64,000 nt of DNA from Bacteroidales bacterium (GTDB lineage Bacteria; Bacteroidota; Bacteroidia; Bacteroidales; BM520). The stretch lies in the NCBI GenBank assembly GCA_016285515.1, contig JAEEQW010000008.1:55702-119701 (forward strand). The letters run 5' to 3'. Below the pieces are notes generated by a model that did no database searches, had not been told where the DNA came from, and saw only the letters and a program-made list of their open reading frames with translations. A program made the position numbers and the translations under genes. Positions 26,767 through 35,389 of the stretch are shown one piece after another (position 1 is the stretch's first letter; every line of letters begins with the position of its first letter).

Positions 26767-28029
26767 ATGCATCACCTTCTCTTTATATTTCTCTTTTTCC
26801 TCAATGTGGGATGCTCTTCATATTTTGAATCGGCATCAGATAAGGTGACTGACCCAAGTTCACCGACATATAATGAATCGGCTTCAGAAAAGATGATTGA
26901 CCCAGGTTCCCCGACAGATGTCATTGTTGGTGCAGAAAGACCTGAATTGTATCTTGACAAATGCAAAGGTAAAAATGTCGGTGTGGTAGCCAACCAGACT
27001 TCAATAGTCAATGGTGTCCATCTTGTGGATTTTCTTGTCGCCAATGGTGTTAGTGTTAGGGCTATTTTTTGTCCTGAACATGGTTTTCGCGGAAATGCCG
27101 GGGCAGGCGAGCACATTGACGATTCAATTGATCCCGGAACTGGTATCCCTGTTATTTCACTTTATGGAAATCATCGGAAACCTACTGCTGCAGATTTGAA
27201 AAATTTAGACTTGGTTCTCTTTGATCTTCAGGATGTGGGTGTAAGGTTTTATACTTATATTTCAACTCTGACATACGTCATGGAGGCTTGTGCCGATTAT
27301 AATGTCCCTGTTATTATTCTTGACCGGCCTAACCCTAATGCACATTATGTCGATGGTCCTGTCTTAAAATCAGGGTATGAGTCTTTTGTCGGCTTGCACC
27401 ATGTGCCTGTAGTCTATGGCATGACTATTGGTGAATATGGCTTAATGGTCAATGGAGAAGGCTGGCTGTCCACTTCGTCTCACTCCGGCAAATGTAATCT
27501 GACAGTCATTCCTATAGATAATTACACACACGCAACAATATACCGACTTCCAGTCAACCCTTCACCCAACTTGCAGACAATGAATGCAATATGGCTTTAT
27601 CCGACTGTCTGCCTTTTCGAAGGTACAGTGGTTTCTGTCGGACGAGGTACCAACCACCCTTTTGAAATAGTCGGCCATCCTGATCTTAAAACAGGCGACA
27701 CTATATTTACTCCTGTTACAATACCTGGAGTTGTGACCAACCCTAAGTTTGAAAATACTCCATGTAAAGGCTATTCCCTAGTCAACGAAGGGATATCAAT
27801 GCGTGATTCCAGTGTTTCTTTTGTTGATATTCAATTGGTTATTAAATTATATAATGAACTCAAGGTAGGTGAGTCGTTTTTCACCCCTTATTTTAAAAAA
27901 CTTGTCGGCAGCGATGAACTCCAACGTCAGATAATGTCAGGGATGTCCGCGGAGAAAATAAGATCCGGCTGGCAGTCCGAACTTGACAGTTTTAAGGCTA
28001 TCCGGTCAAAATATCTGATTTACCAATAA
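26767..28029 (+). CDS. NamZ-like (DUF1343) lipoprotein, putative exo-beta-N-acetylmuramidase
   Basis: 420 residues. A lipoprotein signal with Cys16 (LFFLNVGC) is followed by a linker containing a tandem duplication, ESASDKVTDPSSPT and ESASEKMIDPGSPT (about residues 20-50). The DUF1343 domain begins at VGAERPELYLDKCKGKNVGVVANQTS, with CPEHGFRG, SLYGNHRKPT, FDLQDVGVRFYTYIST, LDRPNP and GRGTNHPFEIVG, all typical. Bacillus NamZ removes terminal MurNAc from peptidoglycan fragments, so a cell-wall recycling role on the outer side is likely. It begins 36 bases after a terminator and precedes a LolC/E-type permease. Confidence 0.87.
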   Translation: MHHLLFIFLFFLNVGCSSYFESASDKVTDPSSPTYNESASEKMIDPGSPTDVIVGAERPELYLDKCKGKNVGVVANQTSIVNGVHLVDFLVANGVSVRAIFCPEHGFRGNAGAGEHIDDSIDPGTGIPVISLYGNHRKPTAADLKNLDLVLFDLQDVGVRFYTYISTLTYVMEACADYNVPVIILDRPNPNAHYVDGPVLKSGYESFVGLHHVPVVYGMTIGEYGLMVNGEGWLSTSSHSGKCNLTVIPIDNYTHATIYRLPVNPSPNLQTMNAIWLYPTVCLFEGTVVSVGRGTNHPFEIVGHPDLKTGDTIFTPVTIPGVVTNPKFENTPCKGYSLVNEGISMRDSSVSFVDIQLVIKLYNELKVGESFFTPYFKKLVGSDELQRQIMSGMSAEKIRSGWQSELDSFKAIRSKYLIYQ

Positions 28030-28063
28030 TTTCGGCTTTTAATTTCAACTTTATTTCTTTTCT

Positions 28064-29284
28064 GTGAAAGCATCCTTTTTCATATCAAAGAAAATACTGA
28101 GAGGCAGCAAGTCCGATTATTCCAGGAATATAGTGGCCATATCCGTCGGAACCATAGCCCTCTGCGTTGCTGTCATGCTTTTGTCGGTCTTTATTGTGCT
28201 TGGCTTTAAGCATGAAGTTGAAAGAAAAGTGGTTGGTTTTATCGGTCATGCGCGGGTTTTGCCTATCACAAACAATGAATCGCTTGAATCTCCACCGTTC
28301 TCTCTCAAACCTGAGTCAGTGTTTCTTTTGGCAAAAGACAAGCATGTTGTTTCATTAAGTGGATATGCATATAAGGGTGGCATAATAAAAACACCTGACA
28401 TGATTGAAGGTGTTGTTCTCTATGGCATCGGTCCCGATTTCAACACGTCTTGTTTTTCTGGAGAATTTGTCAAAGGCTCCTTTCCCGCTTTCAATGATAC
28501 AGTACTTAATGATTCAGTTGTAATATCGAAAGTCCTTGCCGATAAGTTGCTGCTTGACGTCAATGACAAGATATCCATGTACTTTATGAGGGAAGACAAA
28601 CCGAGCATCAGACGCTTTGTGATTGCAGGTATCTATGAATCCGGCTTCAGCACTTATGATAAATTGTATGTTGTTGGCGATATTAACCACGTCAGAAAAC
28701 TAAATGGTTGGAATAATAATGAAGTCACCGGATATCAGGTGTTTCTCAAATCATCAAAAAATACCGATGAATATGTGGATTATGCCAATTCCTTCTTGGA
28801 TTACAACAGCATGGTTTTCCCATATTATAAGATTAACCAGCAGGTCTTTGACTGGTTGAATCTTCAGGATACGAATGTAATACTGCTTATAACCCTGATG
28901 GCTGTGGTTTGCGCGATAACAGTTATCTCTATAATGATTATCATTATCATTGAGAAATCCTCGATGATAGGTGTCTTAAAAGCTTTGGGGATGGATAATC
29001 GTTCCGTCAGAATCGTTTTTATGACAAAATCGTTGTATCTTTCTGCTTTAGGAGTGATTATAGGCGATGTGCTTGCCATAACCCTGTCTGTGTTGCAGAA
29101 ATATTTTTCAATAATCAAACTTTCTCAGGAATCATATTATATGTCAACAGTTCCTGTAGAGATTAACGTTGCTGCGATAATTACAGTGAATATTTCGGCT
29201 TTGCTCCTGTGTCTGTTAGCCTCTGTCATTCCTTCGTACATGATTGGCAGAATATCACCATTTTCAGCGATACAAAGTGAATAA
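28064..29284 (+). CDS. FtsX/LolC-LolE-type ABC transporter permease
   Basis: 406 residues with a GTG start at 28064. The N-terminus SFFISKKILRGSKSDYSRNIV, one transmembrane helix (about 24-48), a large extracytoplasmic MacB-like domain (about 50-265) and three helices at the C-terminus, with EKSSMIGVLKALGMDNRSVRIVF between the second and third, is the topology of lipoprotein-releasing permeases. The final PSYMIGRISPFSAIQSE also fits. No ATPase (LolD) gene is adjacent. Likely extracts lipoproteins from the inner membrane or belongs to a related export system. Confidence 0.85.
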   Translation: MKASFFISKKILRGSKSDYSRNIVAISVGTIALCVAVMLLSVFIVLGFKHEVERKVVGFIGHARVLPITNNESLESPPFSLKPESVFLLAKDKHVVSLSGYAYKGGIIKTPDMIEGVVLYGIGPDFNTSCFSGEFVKGSFPAFNDTVLNDSVVISKVLADKLLLDVNDKISMYFMREDKPSIRRFVIAGIYESGFSTYDKLYVVGDINHVRKLNGWNNNEVTGYQVFLKSSKNTDEYVDYANSFLDYNSMVFPYYKINQQVFDWLNLQDTNVILLITLMAVVCAITVISIMIIIIIEKSSMIGVLKALGMDNRSVRIVFMTKSLYLSALGVIIGDVLAITLSVLQKYFSIIKLSQESYYMSTVPVEINVAAIITVNISALLLCLLASVIPSYMIGRISPFSAIQSE

Positions 29285-29334
29285 ACTTGTTGATTTTTTT
29301 TATGCAAAGAATAATTAATGTTGAAAAAATGTAT

Positions 29335-29342
29335 TATTTTTG
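29335..29342 (+). promoter_or_regulatory. -7 box of the ECF sigma gene
   Basis: TATTTTTG, about 109 bases before the sigma start, fits TAnnTTTG and predicts a leader of roughly 100 nt that includes the Shine-Dalgarno, mini-ORF and hairpin. Confidence 0.45.
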
Positions 29343-29400
29343 CAGATGTTAGAATAAAAATTGCGTTATTTGAGTTATTAAAACAATTGTTTAACCAAAA

Positions 29401-29446
29401 AAGGAGGATATATCGACTGATGTTACAATTTTAAATCAAATTGTAA
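29401..29446 (+). promoter_or_regulatory. Leader with Shine-Dalgarno, 4-codon ORF and hairpin
   Basis: AAGGAGG (29401-29407, preceded by further A residues) is a full match to the anti-Shine-Dalgarno. Twelve bases later ATG TTA CAA TTT TAA (29420-29434) encodes MLQF. TTACAATTT (29423-29431) pairs with AAATTGTAA (29438-29446), forming a 9-bp hairpin whose 3' arm ends four bases before the sigma ATG at 29451. Strong Shine-Dalgarno sequences are absent from the other starts I checked here, so this looks like a translational control element. Confidence 0.6.
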
Positions 29447-29450
29447 TAAC

Positions 29451-30038
29451 ATGAAAGAAGTAGCAAAATATTCTGATAATGAATTGATTAGCCGCTATGT
29501 GAACGGTGATATTCGTAGTATTGAAATCCTTGTTGCCCGCTATAAGGCGAAGGTGTATTCTTATATCAGAACGTTAGTGGATGATTATGCCTTGGTGGAT
29601 GATATTTTTCAGGAAACTTTTATAAAGGCTATCCAAATGTTTAGGAATGGTACCTATAAGGACGAGGGAAAATTCAACCAGTGGATAACCACTATAGCAC
29701 ATAATCTAATAATTGATTCTTTCAGAAAGTCAAAGCGTGATGCTTGCGTACCTTATGATTTGAATCGCCTTGCTGACGATCATACAACGTATGAAATGTC
29801 TGCTGAGGATAAGCTGATTGCAGATTATAACAGGCAACAACTGAATATGTTGATTGACATGCTGCCACCAGAACAAAGTGAAGTTCTTAAACTCAGATTG
29901 TATTGTGATCTCTGTTTCAAAGACATTGCTGCTCTTACAGGTGTCAGTATTAATACAGCTTTAGGAAGAATGAGATACGCTCTCATCAACATCAGAAAAT
30001 TATTAAAAGAAAAAAATATCGTTCTTCAACAATATTAG
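29451..30038 (+). CDS. ECF-type RNA polymerase sigma factor
   Basis: 195 residues. Region 2: ELISRYVNGDIRSIEILVARYKAKVYSYI, DIFQETFIKAIQMF, FNQWITTIAHNLIIDSFRKSK. Region 4: LPPEQSEVLKLRLYCDLCFKDIAALTGVSINTALGRMRYALINIRKLL. No transmembrane anti-sigma gene follows; the next ORF is a small soluble protein. The gene has an unusual leader with a strong Shine-Dalgarno and a hairpin before its start. Its regulon cannot be inferred here. Confidence 0.92.
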   Translation: MKEVAKYSDNELISRYVNGDIRSIEILVARYKAKVYSYIRTLVDDYALVDDIFQETFIKAIQMFRNGTYKDEGKFNQWITTIAHNLIIDSFRKSKRDACVPYDLNRLADDHTTYEMSAEDKLIADYNRQQLNMLIDMLPPEQSEVLKLRLYCDLCFKDIAALTGVSINTALGRMRYALINIRKLLKEKNIVLQQY

Positions 30039-30051
30039 AGGCAGTGGTTCG

Positions 30052-30083
30052 TTTATTAGTTGATATTTTATTAACTAAATTTG
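30052..30083 (+). promoter_or_regulatory. Promoter before the small ORF/nth
   Basis: TTTA (30052-30055) is followed after 20 bases by TAAATTTG (30076-30083), a good Bacteroidota promoter. Transcription would start at about the ATG at 30089. Confidence 0.45.
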
Positions 30084-30088
30084 AACGA

Positions 30089-30301
30089 ATGAATAAAAAT
30101 TTACCCTCCTCTAATAATATTAATGAAAGTACTAAGAGTAACGATTCCTCCAGTGAATCTTACCAGGCTGCTGTTAATTCGGTACCACGTTCGTATTCAC
30201 TGATTATCAATGGTGATGCATTATCAAACATTATGCTCTACGCACATTGTCAGATAGTAATCGATAATTCATATAAATCTCGTGCTTATTTGTTTAATTG
30301 A
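30089..30301 (+). CDS. Small hypothetical protein downstream of the sigma factor
   Basis: 70 residues from the ATG at 30089 (MNKNLPSSNNINESTK), preferred over the GTG at 30044 because a promoter-like sequence ends six bases before the ATG. The N-terminal half is Ser/Asn-rich and probably disordered; the C-terminal half (SYSLIINGDALSNIMLYAHCQIVID) could form strands. No transmembrane segment, so it is not a standard membrane anti-sigma factor. Its stop lies three bases before the nth ATG. Not recognised; it may be a small regulator or a spurious ORF. Confidence 0.4.
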   Translation: MNKNLPSSNNINESTKSNDSSSESYQAAVNSVPRSYSLIINGDALSNIMLYAHCQIVIDNSYKSRAYLFN

Positions 30302-30303
30302 TT

Positions 30304-30945
30304 ATGTATCAAAGACGATTTGACAAACAGTCCTTAGAATACCTTATTAATTATTTTAAGACCGTTTCGCCAAATCCACGTTCTGAACTCGTTTTTGAGA
30401 ATAACTATCAACTCCTCGTTTCAGTTGTTCTTTCTGCTCAGTGTACAGATTCCAGAGTAAATCTTATTACTCCTGATTTGTTTTCTAAATTTCCTGACTT
30501 TGAATCCCTCGCCGCTGCTTCGTTCGACGAGGTTTTTAATTGTATTAAATCCTGCACTTATCCTAATAGCAAAACAAATCACCTTATCTCTCTTTCCAAA
30601 ATTATAGTCGAAGATTATAACGGTATGATGCCGGAAACCCGCGAACAGCTTATGACTCTGCCGGGAGTTGGACGTAAAACCGCCAATGTTGTCATGTCTG
30701 TCGCTTTCAACAAACCCTTTTTTGCCGTCGATACCCATGTCTTCAGAGTCGCCAACCGCATAGGCCTTGCAAGTGCATCCACTCCTCTTGAAACTGAAAA
30801 CCAACTTACTGAATTGTTTCCTGCTGAATTAATTCCTGATGCACATCATTGGCTCCTGCTTCACGGCCGGTATGTTTGCAAGTCACAGCGTCCTCTTTGC
30901 AACAAGTGCGCCCTTACTTCTATCTGCACTTTCCATAATAATTAA
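30304..30945 (+). CDS. nth: Endonuclease III
   Basis: 213 residues from the ATG at 30304 (MYQRRFDKQ). A bifunctional DNA glycosylase/AP lyase for oxidised pyrimidines. The helix-hairpin-helix LPGVGRKTANVVMS holds the catalytic Lys, FAVDTHVFRVANR holds the catalytic Asp, and the C-terminal 4Fe-4S cluster is C-x6-C-x2-C-x5-C (CKSQRPLCNKCALTSIC). Length and motif order are normal. Together with recA and uvrA it adds to the DNA-repair content, but it is not in one operon with them. Confidence 0.96.
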   Translation: MYQRRFDKQSLEYLINYFKTVSPNPRSELVFENNYQLLVSVVLSAQCTDSRVNLITPDLFSKFPDFESLAAASFDEVFNCIKSCTYPNSKTNHLISLSKIIVEDYNGMMPETREQLMTLPGVGRKTANVVMSVAFNKPFFAVDTHVFRVANRIGLASASTPLETENQLTELFPAELIPDAHHWLLLHGRYVCKSQRPLCNKCALTSICTFHNN

Positions 30946-30979
30946 AGCCCTTTCGCACGGTCAATTTGAAAATTTTACG

Positions 30980-30987
30980 TACATTTG
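30980..30987 (+). promoter_or_regulatory. -7 box of recA
   Basis: TACATTTG, 71 bases before the recA start. The leader contains GTGGACATTTT (31008-31018), also present at 9339-9349 and 17568-17578. No recognisable LexA box. Confidence 0.45.
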
Positions 30988-31058
30988 TAAAAATTTTCAT
31001 TTTTGATGTGGACATTTTCCATCTTCTGCTATTAAAAAGTAAATAAATCAATTTAAAT

Positions 31059-32075
31059 ATGACAGAAACTGCTCAAAATGAGAAACTGAAGTCCCTTCAG
31101 CTTACTCTCGACCGTCTTGAAAAAACTTACGGTAAAGGTACCGTAATGAAACTCGGTAGTTCCGAGATTGAAACTATCCCTGTTATTCCGACCGGTTCCA
31201 TTGGACTTGATCTTGCACTTGGTGTAAAAGGTTATCCTCGTGGCAGGATAGTCGAAATCTACGGTCCTGAATCTTCCGGTAAAACAACTCTTGCCCTGCA
31301 CGCAATCGCTCAGGCTCAAAAAGCTGGCGGCATTGCTGCGTTTATCGATGCGGAACATGCATTTGACAGGTTCTACGCAGGCAAACTTGGCGTCGATATA
31401 GAGAACCTTCTCGTATCACAGCCTGACTGCGGTGAACAGGCTCTCGAAATTGCAGATGCTCTTATTCGTTCCGGTTCCATCGATATCATTGTAATTGACT
31501 CTGTCGCTGCACTTACCCCTAAAAGTGAAATTGAAGGTGAAATGGGGGATAATAAGGTGGGGCTTCAGGCACGCCTTATGTCTCAGGCTCTCAGAAAATT
31601 AACAGCTAATATTTCCAAGACCGGCTGTTGTTGTATATTCATCAATCAGCTACGTGAAAAAATAGGTATACTTTTCGGAAATCCTGAAACCACTACCGGC
31701 GGTAATGCACTGAAATTTTATTCTTCCATCCGACTTGATATTCGCAGGATGTCCCAAATCAAGGATGGTGATACTGTCATCGGAAACCATGTTAAGGTTA
31801 AAGTTGTGAAGAATAAGGTTGCTCCTCCTTTTAAAGTTACTGAATTTGATATTCTTTTCGGGAAAGGTATCAATCGTATGGGTGAAATTGTGGATATTTG
31901 CGCTGAAAACAATATCATCAAAAAGAGCGGCTCATGGTACAGCTACGGCGAAACAAAGCTTGCGCAGGGGCGTGATGCGGTTATGAACCTGTTACAAGAC
32001 AACCCGGATCTTGTTGCTGAACTCGAACATAAAATCAATGATTTGAAAGTTGATTTGGTTGAAGAACATGATTGA
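31059..32075 (+). CDS. recA: Recombinase RecA
   Basis: 338 residues. Walker [10 protein letters not shown], then [19 protein letters not shown], Walker [11 protein letters not shown], loop 1 (EIEGEMGD), loop 2 ([21 protein letters not shown]) and the C-terminal domain, all in normal order. It drives homologous recombination and, where LexA exists, SOS induction. The acidic C-terminal tail is short (VEEHD). Its stop overlaps the start of the TPR lipoprotein gene by eight bases (ATGATTGA). Confidence 0.98.
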   Translation: MTETAQNEKLKSLQLTLDRLEKTYGKGTVMKLGSSEIETIPVIPTGSIGLDLALGVKGYPRGRIVEIYGPESSGKTTLALHAIAQAQKAGGIAAFIDAEHAFDRFYAGKLGVDIENLLVSQPDCGEQALEIADALIRSGSIDIIVIDSVAALTPKSEIEGEMGDNKVGLQARLMSQALRKLTANISKTGCCCIFINQLREKIGILFGNPETTTGGNALKFYSSIRLDIRRMSQIKDGDTVIGNHVKVKVVKNKVAPPFKVTEFDILFGKGINRMGEIVDICAENNIIKKSGSWYSYGETKLAQGRDAVMNLLQDNPDLVAELEHKINDLKVDLVEEHD

Positions 32076-33087
32076 TTATTTAAACAGGGGCTTTTTAGCC
32101 CCTTTCTTCATTTTGGCATTTGCTCTGCTGGTTTCTTGTAAATGCAACACAAACCAGCCAAGTGGAAAAGACAGTGGGGATGTCGATATTTGTAATAATC
32201 TTGACACTTTGAATGTTATACTCGCTTATGATACAACCAACGGTGAACTTTACTCCTGCAGGGCTGAACTGCTTTATGAAAAGAACGATTATGTGAATGC
32301 TCTTTATGACATCCAAATGGCTATGCAGCTGAAAGGCAACAATGTCGAAGATCTTCTGCTGCTCGCCGATGTGTATTGGGGACTTGGTAATCCGAATCAG
32401 GCAAGACTCTCTCTCAACTATGCCGAATCCCTTGACAATACCAATTATGAGGTTTACTATGCCTTGGGTAAGCATTTTTATCTTCTTGATAATTATGAAC
32501 TTAGCAAAAATTACCTTCTTAAGTCAATACAGTTGGAGCCGGTGAACCCTTATTCCTACAGTTTGCTTGGGGAGATTGACTTGAGTAAGGGAGATACAAC
32601 TTCTGCCATTAATAATTTTTATAGGGCGGTTCAGGTTGACAACAGTTTCTTCCCTGCATATATGCAGCTTGCAACAGTCAACCTTGTGCAGAATACTCCT
32701 TTGACTCCGCGATACCTTGAAAATGCTCTGAGCATTAACGACAAAAGCAATGATGCCTACTATATGTTGGGGGTCTATTATCAGCAGAATGGCCAGTTCA
32801 GAAAAGCTGTCGAGAATTACAGCAAACTTTATGAGCTTAATCCTGAGTATGTGCTCGCATCCTATAACGCAGGATATATATATTTGGCGGAACTCAATGT
32901 CTTTGACACTGCTATAATCTGGTTTGACAGAGCCATAGCTGTTGACTCCAATTATTACGATGCAATATATAACCGTTCATATTCGTATGAATTGCTCGGA
33001 AATACTGCCAAGGCCGACTCGGGTTACAGATATCTGTTGAAAATCAAGCCTGATTATGAATTGGCAAAACAACGGTTGAAACGTTGA
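32068..33087 (+). CDS. TPR-repeat lipoprotein
   Basis: 339 residues from the ATG at 32068, which overlaps the recA stop; this start gives a lipoprotein signal ([14 protein letters not shown]). Eight or so TPR-like helix pairs follow: [99 protein letters not shown] and [17 protein letters not shown] protein-protein interaction scaffold on the periplasmic or outer-membrane side; partner unknown. The overlap suggests coupled translation with recA, although no functional link is known. Confidence 0.85.
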   Translation: MIDYLNRGFLAPFFILAFALLVSCKCNTNQPSGKDSGDVDICNNLDTLNVILAYDTTNGELYSCRAELLYEKNDYVNALYDIQMAMQLKGNNVEDLLLLADVYWGLGNPNQARLSLNYAESLDNTNYEVYYALGKHFYLLDNYELSKNYLLKSIQLEPVNPYSYSLLGEIDLSKGDTTSAINNFYRAVQVDNSFFPAYMQLATVNLVQNTPLTPRYLENALSINDKSNDAYYMLGVYYQQNGQFRKAVENYSKLYELNPEYVLASYNAGYIYLAELNVFDTAIIWFDRAIAVDSNYYDAIYNRSYSYELLGNTAKADSGYRYLLKIKPDYELAKQRLKR

Positions 33088-33118
33088 TATTTGTTTGTCG
33101 CGGATTCGGTGAGGCATT

Positions 33119-33147
33119 GTAGAGACGCAATATGATCACGTCTCCAC
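33119..33147. repeat. Palindrome between convergent genes
   Basis: GTAGAGACG and CGTCTCCAC flank a 11-base loop, resembling the GTAGAGACG/CGTCTCTAC palindromes common in Bacteroidota intergenic DNA. It could terminate transcription from both sides. Confidence 0.45.
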
Positions 33148-33153
33148 GGTGAT

Positions 33154-34788
33154 TTATTTGATGATTTCGCTGCGATAGAATTTAATCTTTGGCTCAGTGC
33201 CTGACGGACGAACGGAAATCTTCGTTCCGTTTTTGAGATAAAACTGCAGCACGTTCGACTGCGGGATATCTGCTATGTCCTTTACGCTGCCATCCAACAT
33301 GTTTGTGATTTTAAGTGTCTGATAATCTCTTATTTCCACAACCTTTGAACCTTCTATTTCCTTGGGCGGATTGCTGCGAAAATCAATCATCATCTGCTTT
33401 ATCTCCTCAGCACCGTGCTGGCCCTTTCTCACTTCACTTCTCAATGATTCCTGATAGTGACCGTATTCCTTCCATATATGTTGGAGCAGCTGATACATGG
33501 TCATGCCGTTTTCTTTTGCCCATGTTGCTGCTTCGGCTATAAGGCAGCTTGACATGACTGAATCCTTGTCCCTTACGAAATCACCGCACAGGTAGCCGTA
33601 GCTTTCCTCTCCGCCAACAAGAAACTGTTTCTTGCCTTCATTTTTACGGATTACAGAAGCAATATGTTTGAATCCGGTGAGACATTCGAACACTTCCACA
33701 TCTTCCTTTTCGGCCATCCTGTTGAGTATGTCACTGGTAACTATAGTCTTTACTATATAATAAGGTAATGTCGAAGGCTTCCTGCATTTGATAAGGTAAT
33801 AGAATAGGATGGAGGCTGTTTGGTTGCCGTTGAGAAGCATGTATTGGCCTTTGTCGTCTTTTACTGCAATTCCTATTCTGTCGGCGTCCGGATCTGTGGC
33901 GAGAACTAATTCTGCATTGACTTTCTCTGCCAGTTCGATAGCAAGCTTAAATGCAGAGCCTTCTTCCGGATTTGGTGATTGCACCGTAGGGAAATTACCA
34001 TCGGGTACACATTGGGGCTCCACTTTATGGACATTGGCAAACCCGTACATCTCTAATGCTTTAGGTACAAGTTTCATACCTGTACCATGAAGTGGGGTAT
34101 ATACTATTGAAATGTCTTTATGGCGGTTGACAATGTCATGGTTCAGTGACAAAGCAAGAACCTTGTTCAGATATATATCATCAATTTCTTTACCTATTAT
34201 ATTAATAAGATTGGGTTTGGGGGTTGTTTTGACTTCCTTCATCGACTTGATGTTTGATACCTCTTTAATAATAAGGACATCATGAGGGTCGATAATCTGG
34301 GCGCCGTCATTCCAGTAGGCTTTGTACCCGTTGTATTCCTTTGGGTTGTGAGATGCCGTGATAACGATACCGGTGTTGCATTTCAGTTCTCTTACTGCAA
34401 ATGACAGTTCAGGTGTCGGGCGCATATCGTCAAAAAGATATACCTTTATATTATTGGCAGATAACACTTCGGCTGTTTTGGTGGCAAACAGGCGACTGTT
34501 GTTGCGGCAGTCGTATGCAATTGCAGCAGACAGTTCCTCGTCAGGGAAGCATTTTTTCAGATAGTTGGCAAGTCCCTGCGTTGCCATTGATACTGTATAA
34601 ATATTCATCCTGTTGGTGCCCGGCCCCATTATGCCACGTAGTCCGCCGGTGCCGAATTCTAGATTCTTGTAAAATGCATCATTCAGTTCATCGTCGTTTT
34701 TTTCGATTAATTCTGCAACCTGACGACGGGTTTCAGGGTCGAAATCTTCTGACAACCACTCCTTTGCTCTGTCTATTATCGTTTCCAT
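33154..34788 (-). CDS. Alpha-D-phosphohexomutase (phosphoglucomutase/phosphomannomutase)
   Basis: 544 residues, single-chain alpha-D-phosphohexomutase of the longer Bacteroidota/PgcA type. FGTGGLRGIMGPGTNRMN, phosphoserine loop TASHNPKEYNGYKAYW, metal site DPDADRIGIAV, sugar-binding GGEESYG and phosphate-binding RPSGTEPKIKFY are all present in order. It interconverts hexose-1- and 6-phosphates; glucose or mannose preference cannot be assigned. Monocistronic, with its own -7 box. Confidence 0.92.
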   Translation of the reverse strand: METIIDRAKEWLSEDFDPETRRQVAELIEKNDDELNDAFYKNLEFGTGGLRGIMGPGTNRMNIYTVSMATQGLANYLKKCFPDEELSAAIAYDCRNNSRLFATKTAEVLSANNIKVYLFDDMRPTPELSFAVRELKCNTGIVITASHNPKEYNGYKAYWNDGAQIIDPHDVLIIKEVSNIKSMKEVKTTPKPNLINIIGKEIDDIYLNKVLALSLNHDIVNRHKDISIVYTPLHGTGMKLVPKALEMYGFANVHKVEPQCVPDGNFPTVQSPNPEEGSAFKLAIELAEKVNAELVLATDPDADRIGIAVKDDKGQYMLLNGNQTASILFYYLIKCRKPSTLPYYIVKTIVTSDILNRMAEKEDVEVFECLTGFKHIASVIRKNEGKKQFLVGGEESYGYLCGDFVRDKDSVMSSCLIAEAATWAKENGMTMYQLLQHIWKEYGHYQESLRSEVRKGQHGAEEIKQMMIDFRSNPPKEIEGSKVVEIRDYQTLKITNMLDGSVKDIADIPQSNVLQFYLKNGTKISVRPSGTEPKIKFYRSEIIK

Positions 34789-34802
34789 ATCTTGTTTTTT
34801 TG

Positions 34803-34810
34803 CAAAAGTA
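34803..34810 (-). promoter_or_regulatory. -7 box of the phosphohexomutase gene
   Basis: TACTTTTG on the - strand, 15 bases before the ATG at 34788. Confidence 0.5.
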
Positions 34811-35062
34811 TAAATAATTTAGGTATAAAAGGCGTTTTAACTGATATTTTGATAAATAAACAATTCTTTTTGTTGAAAAGTTCGGACTATTTTTTTTAAT
34901 TTGTTGATTCATAATATTTTATAATAATAAGAGATACTGTTTGATAACTTAAAATTGTTAACAAAGTTTTAGGGATGCAAATTGTAACATGTTGAATTTC
35001 AACGATTTGTAAAAATTACAAAAAACAGCCGAAAATTTCATAGAAAAAAAAATTTGATTTGT

Positions 35063-35093
35063 ATTGTACATAAAAAAAAAAGAGTTATTTTTG
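35063..35093 (+). promoter_or_regulatory. Promoter of the large surface protein gene
   Basis: ATTG (35063-35066) followed after 19 bases by TATTTTTG (35086-35093). The predicted start near 35100 gives an unusually long untranslated leader of about 290 nt. Confidence 0.55.
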
Positions 35094-35389
35094 TGAGTTG
35101 AAAAATAACGCAAAATGTAAATCTAACAACAGTTCTTGGTAACTGATTCTTAAATAGTTGACTCGTTGAAGGGAATATTGGAAATTCAAAAACCACTATT
35201 CATTTAGTGTTTTAACTATGCCGATTGTCCTCATGTTCCAAAAAATATGGGGACATGATAAACAAAAAACTAAAAAACAAACAGGCTGAAGCGGAAAGTC
35301 GCCAGGCCCAAAAACCAAAAAAAATTATTGAAAGTAAAAATTTGAAATAGAATTAATTAAATCAATAAACAAAAAAATTTAAAAAAATT

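Larger units (their letters stand above)
34789..35389. other. 601-base AT-rich intergenic region with long leader
   Basis: No gene seen. It holds the phosphohexomutase promoter, about 200 bases of AT-rich DNA, the promoter of the large surface gene (35063-35093) and a leader of about 290 nt. The leader includes a hairpin TGTCCTCAT (35226-35234) with ATGGGGACA (35247-35255, one G-U pair) and A-rich sequence before the start codon. Confidence 0.6.

Noticed and set aside
30946..31058. LexA/SOS box before recA
   Set aside because: No convincing palindromic operator was found by eye.
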